Source of the DNA: JBBQVO01 sp038211505
Lineage (GTDB): Bacteria; Chloroflexota; Dehalococcoidia; DSTF01; JACRBR01
Length of the DNA stretch: 33,442 nt
Direction of reading: 5' to 3'
Assembly (NCBI GenBank): GCA_038211505.1
Contig: JBBQVO010000013.1
Coordinates: 1 to 33,442 of the forward strand
Within the stretch, counting starts at the first letter, position 1. Every line of letters starts with the position of its first letter. Under the pieces are notes generated by a model. It saw only the letters and a list, made by a program, of their open reading frames with translations, did not search any database and was not told the DNA's origin. This document shows, in pieces, positions 31,199 to 33,442 of the stretch. Both the position numbers and the translations under genes were made by a program.

Positions 31199-32350
31199 CT
31201 ACAGGCGCTCGATGATCGTGGCGGTGCCGATGCCGCCGCCGCAGCACATTACTTCGTGGCCGTAGCGGCCGCCGGTGCGCTCGAGCTCGTTGAGCAGCGT
31301 CGTCATCAGACGGGCGCCGGTGCAACCGAGCGGGTGGCCGAGAGCGATGGCGCCACCGTTGACGTTGGTCTTGGCGTGGTCGTATCCGGTCTCCTTCAAC
31401 CACGCCAGCACGACGGAGGCGAAGGCCTCGTTGATCTCGACGCGGTCGATGTCCTGCATTTTCAGTCCGGCCTTCTTGAGGACGGCGGGCGTGGCGGTGA
31501 TCGGGCCGGTCAGCATCAGGTGCGGGTCGCTGCCGACGACGGCCTGGGCGACGATGCGGGCGCGCGGCTTGAGGCCGAGCTCCTTCGCCTTTTCCGCGGA
31601 CATCATCAGTACGGCGGCGGCGCCGTCGGTGATCTGGCTGGAGTTGCCGGCATGGTGCAGGCCGTCTTCGCCGAACGACGGCGCGAGCGAGCCGAGCTTC
31701 TCGAGCGTGCTCTCGCGGATGCCTTCGTCGACCTTGAATACGCCCTTGACGCCTTCGTGCTCGACATCGACGCCGAGGATCTCCTTCTCGAATTTGCCAG
31801 CGTCGCGCGCGTTCTTGGCGCGATTCTGGCTTTCGAGCGCGAACTCGTCGAGCTGCTTGCGGGTGATGCCCCATTTGCGGGCGATGTTGTCGGCCGAGAC
31901 GCCCTGCGACGTGAGGTCGTACTCGGTGCGCATGTGCTCGGTGAAGGGGAAGCCGGCGACCTTGAAGTTCGAGCCCATGGGGACGCGCGACATCACTTCG
32001 GTGCCGCCGCCGATGGCGATATCGACAACGCCGGCGGCGATCAGGTTGGCCGCGAAGTGAATCGCCTGCTGGCCGGAGCCGCACTGGCGGTCGACCGTCG
32101 TGCCGGGCACTTCGATCGGGAAGTCGGCTTCGAGAACGATGTTGCGGCCGATGTTCGCGGCCTGCTCGCCGACCTGGGAGACGTTGCCCCAGACGACGTC
32201 GCCGACCATCGCCGGATCGACGCCGGCGCGCGTCACGACTTCGCGCAGAACCTTCGCGCCGAGGGTGACGGGGTGGGTGCCGGAGAGCATGCCGCCTCGG
32301 CGGCCCATCGCCGTGCGTACGGCATCTACGATGACTACTTCTGTCGCCAA
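31199..32350 (-). CDS. Thiolase (acetyl-CoA C-acyltransferase)
   Basis: 383 residues from TTG 32350; GAGGAGG lies six bases upstream, which decides this unusual start. Active-site residues: C90 (DRQCGSGQQA) as acyl-carrying nucleophile, H339 (GGAIALGHPLGCTGAR) and C369 (MCCGGGIG); NEAFAS is also kept. It either cleaves 3-ketoacyl-CoA in beta-oxidation or makes acetoacetyl-CoA. The family cannot be split by eye, and no other beta-oxidation gene is next to it. Confidence 0.93.
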   Translation of the reverse strand: MATEVVIVDAVRTAMGRRGGMLSGTHPVTLGAKVLREVVTRAGVDPAMVGDVVWGNVSQVGEQAANIGRNIVLEADFPIEVPGTTVDRQCGSGQQAIHFAANLIAAGVVDIAIGGGTEVMSRVPMGSNFKVAGFPFTEHMRTEYDLTSQGVSADNIARKWGITRKQLDEFALESQNRAKNARDAGKFEKEILGVDVEHEGVKGVFKVDEGIRESTLEKLGSLAPSFGEDGLHHAGNSSQITDGAAAVLMMSAEKAKELGLKPRARIVAQAVVGSDPHLMLTGPITATPAVLKKAGLKMQDIDRVEINEAFASVVLAWLKETGYDHAKTNVNGGAIALGHPLGCTGARLMTTLLNELERTGGRYGHEVMCCGGGIGTATIIERL

Positions 32351-32458
32351 GGCGGCCTCCTCTTGATGATGCTAGCTGTATCAATTGTGCGTTACATTCT
32401 ACTCCGATCCTGCTCAATTCGACTAGTGCTGCGGGGAGATTTGCGGAAATCGAAGAGA

Positions 32459-32495
32459 CCTGACCCCCAGCCCCTTCCCGGTGCGGGAAGGGGAG
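32459..32495. repeat. Dispersed 37-bp palindromic repeat, copy 2
   Basis: Same repeat as at 16981-17017 (34 of 37 positions identical), with the CCCCTTCCC/GGGAAGGGG stem intact. It lies between the divergent thiolase and histidine phosphatase genes, upstream of the latter's promoter. Confidence 0.85.
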
Positions 32496-32516
32496 CGCGG
32501 GAGGAACCGGTCGCGC

Positions 32517-32544
32517 TTGTCGCTAACCGGGGGCGCGTTACGAT
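32517..32544 (+). promoter_or_regulatory. Promoter giving a leaderless histidine phosphatase mRNA
   Basis: -35-like TTGTCG (32517-32522), 16-base spacer, -10 TACGAT (32539-32544). The ATG at 32551 is seven bases after the -10, where transcription would begin. No SD is present. Confidence 0.5.
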
Positions 32545-32550
32545 GGCTCG

Positions 32551-33276
32551 ATGAACGATCCCGACCGCAATGCTGCTACTGTGCCGGCGCCGATCGACCC
32601 GATGGCGTATTACTTTCAGGATGTCTTGCTGCTCAACAAGAAGGACGCCGTGCGCCTCTATCTGATCCGGCACGGGCAATCGGAGAGCAACCAGGCGCGC
32701 GTCGAGGGGCGGCCTTCGGAGTACGACCCGCCGCTGACGAAGGTCGGCGAACAACAGGCGGAGCGCCTCGGCGAGCGGATGGCTTCGTACGGCGTCGACG
32801 TGATCTACGCCAGCCCGCTGCAGCGGGCGTACAACACCGGCGCGGCGATCGCGCGGCGAACGGGGCACACGATCAAGGTGATCGACGATCTCCAAGAGAT
32901 CAACGAGCCGATGAAGGGCGTCGCGCAGGATCCGACAGTGCTGCCGGAGGGTGTCTCGCACCGCGACATCAAGGCGAAGTTCGAGCAGGATCCGCGCTGG
33001 GATAACCTGCCCGGTAGCGAGAACAGCGCGCACTTCCGAAAGCGCATCGTCGGCGCAATGAACCAGATCGTCGCCGACAACGCCGGCCAGCGAGTCGCGG
33101 TCGCCTGCCACGGCGGCGTGATCCAGTCGTACGTCGCCGAGATTCTCGGGCTGACGACGGACTTCCCGTTTTACTCGTTCAACGCCTCGATTACGTCGGT
33201 GCGGGCCTGGGAAGATCGACGGGCATTGTGGCGGCTGAACGATCTCGCGCACCTCGAAGGCCTGACGATGACGTAG
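32551..33276 (+). CDS. Histidine phosphatase (phosphoglycerate mutase family)
   Basis: 241 residues. The RHG motif is LIRHGQSESN (H41 as phosphate acceptor, with R40), followed by R92 in SPLQRAYNTG, an acidic residue in LQEINEP (probably E116) and the second histidine in ACHGGVIQ (H187). This is the branch-1 histidine phosphatase fold; such proteins act as broad phosphatases or cofactor-dependent mutases. An N-terminal extension of about 33 residues precedes the fold; a second ATG at codon 18 is possible. The first ATG lies seven bases after a -10 box, which favours it as a leaderless start. Confidence 0.88.
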   Translation: MNDPDRNAATVPAPIDPMAYYFQDVLLLNKKDAVRLYLIRHGQSESNQARVEGRPSEYDPPLTKVGEQQAERLGERMASYGVDVIYASPLQRAYNTGAAIARRTGHTIKVIDDLQEINEPMKGVAQDPTVLPEGVSHRDIKAKFEQDPRWDNLPGSENSAHFRKRIVGAMNQIVADNAGQRVAVACHGGVIQSYVAEILGLTTDFPFYSFNASITSVRAWEDRRALWRLNDLAHLEGLTMT

Positions 33277-33393
33277 GGGCTGCGCAGAACTTAGAAGTAG
33301 AACCCAGGTTTGTTCGGCAGTTTTGCGTTTTTCCGCCCGAGGTCGCACGCGGTGCACCGCACCCCCCGCCGGCGGCCACCCCCACTCCCCGTC

Positions 33394-33405
33394 GGGGGGG
33401 GGGGG
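33394..33405. repeat. 12-base G homopolymer near the window end
   Basis: A run of 12 G in a C/G-rich, low-complexity stretch after the last gene (33,277-33,442). No gene is seen there. Such runs are common consensus-error spots. Confidence 0.7.
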
Positions 33406-33442
33406 CTCGAATAGACGAGGGGGTGGCGTATGCGGTCGGGCG

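Overview
The window is high-GC, densely coded DNA, probably from an uncultured or environmental bacterium. Most genes have Shine-Dalgarno (SD) starts, and a subset looks leaderless. The gene set fits a Chloroflexota (Dehalococcoidia-like) soil or water organism: Eis-type acetyltransferases, a dockerin-bearing secreted protein, a zinc-ribbon membrane protein, several PIN-type toxin-antitoxin pairs, a T-box leader, and dispersed palindromic repeats. The taxonomic call is inference from gene style; no rRNA is present.

Layout. 1-7,000, all on the minus strand: a truncated zinc-ribbon membrane protein; a DUF433 antitoxin with a nonsense-broken DUF5615 toxin; a peptide-type ABC solute-binding protein; secG; a secreted Cys/Pro-repeat dockerin protein; and an anchored beta-propeller-like protein. 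7,100-11,700: a HAD phosphatase overlapping a SprT-like metalloprotein (minus), then on the plus strand a frameshifted SRPBCC gene, an Eis-like N-acetyltransferase and an APH/EcK-like phosphotransferase. 11,700-20,740 is mixed: a GT39-like membrane glycosyltransferase, two aldo/keto reductases, a small dimeric-barrel-like protein, an antitoxin/PIN pair, a second GNAT, a voltage-gated-type channel whose pore signature is replaced, a possible short orphan transcript, and an HtrA-type protease.

20,860-29,820 (minus) is the metabolic core, a branched-chain amino acid operon ilvB-ilvN-ilvC-(lipoprotein)-leuA-(AbrB/PIN module)-leuC-leuD. It covers acetolactate synthase with its regulatory subunit, ketol-acid reductoisomerase, isopropylmalate synthase and isopropylmalate isomerase. 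ilvD and leuB are not in the window. The operon starts from a strong sigma70-type promoter followed by a complete transcriptional T-box riboswitch. Nearly 300 nt then separate the T-box terminator from ilvB and contain strong hairpins and a Leu/Val-rich 48-codon ORF. By loop-E geometry the T-box specifier reads UCA (Ser), and its tRNA-end-pairing bulge (UGGC) also predicts a G73 tRNA such as tRNA-Ser. A leucine reading (CUC) is possible only one base out of register.

30,000-33,442: an orphan vitamin B12/iron-type solute-binding lipoprotein, a thiolase and a histidine phosphatase, ending in a poorly coded G-rich stretch.

Best leads: the T-box with serine-like specificity on a branched-chain operon plus the Leu-rich leader ORF behind it; the channel with a substituted selectivity filter; the self-regulated toxin-antitoxin module inserted inside the leu genes; the antitoxin kept beside a nonsense-mutated toxin; and a set of promoters placed so that the transcript begins at the start codon.
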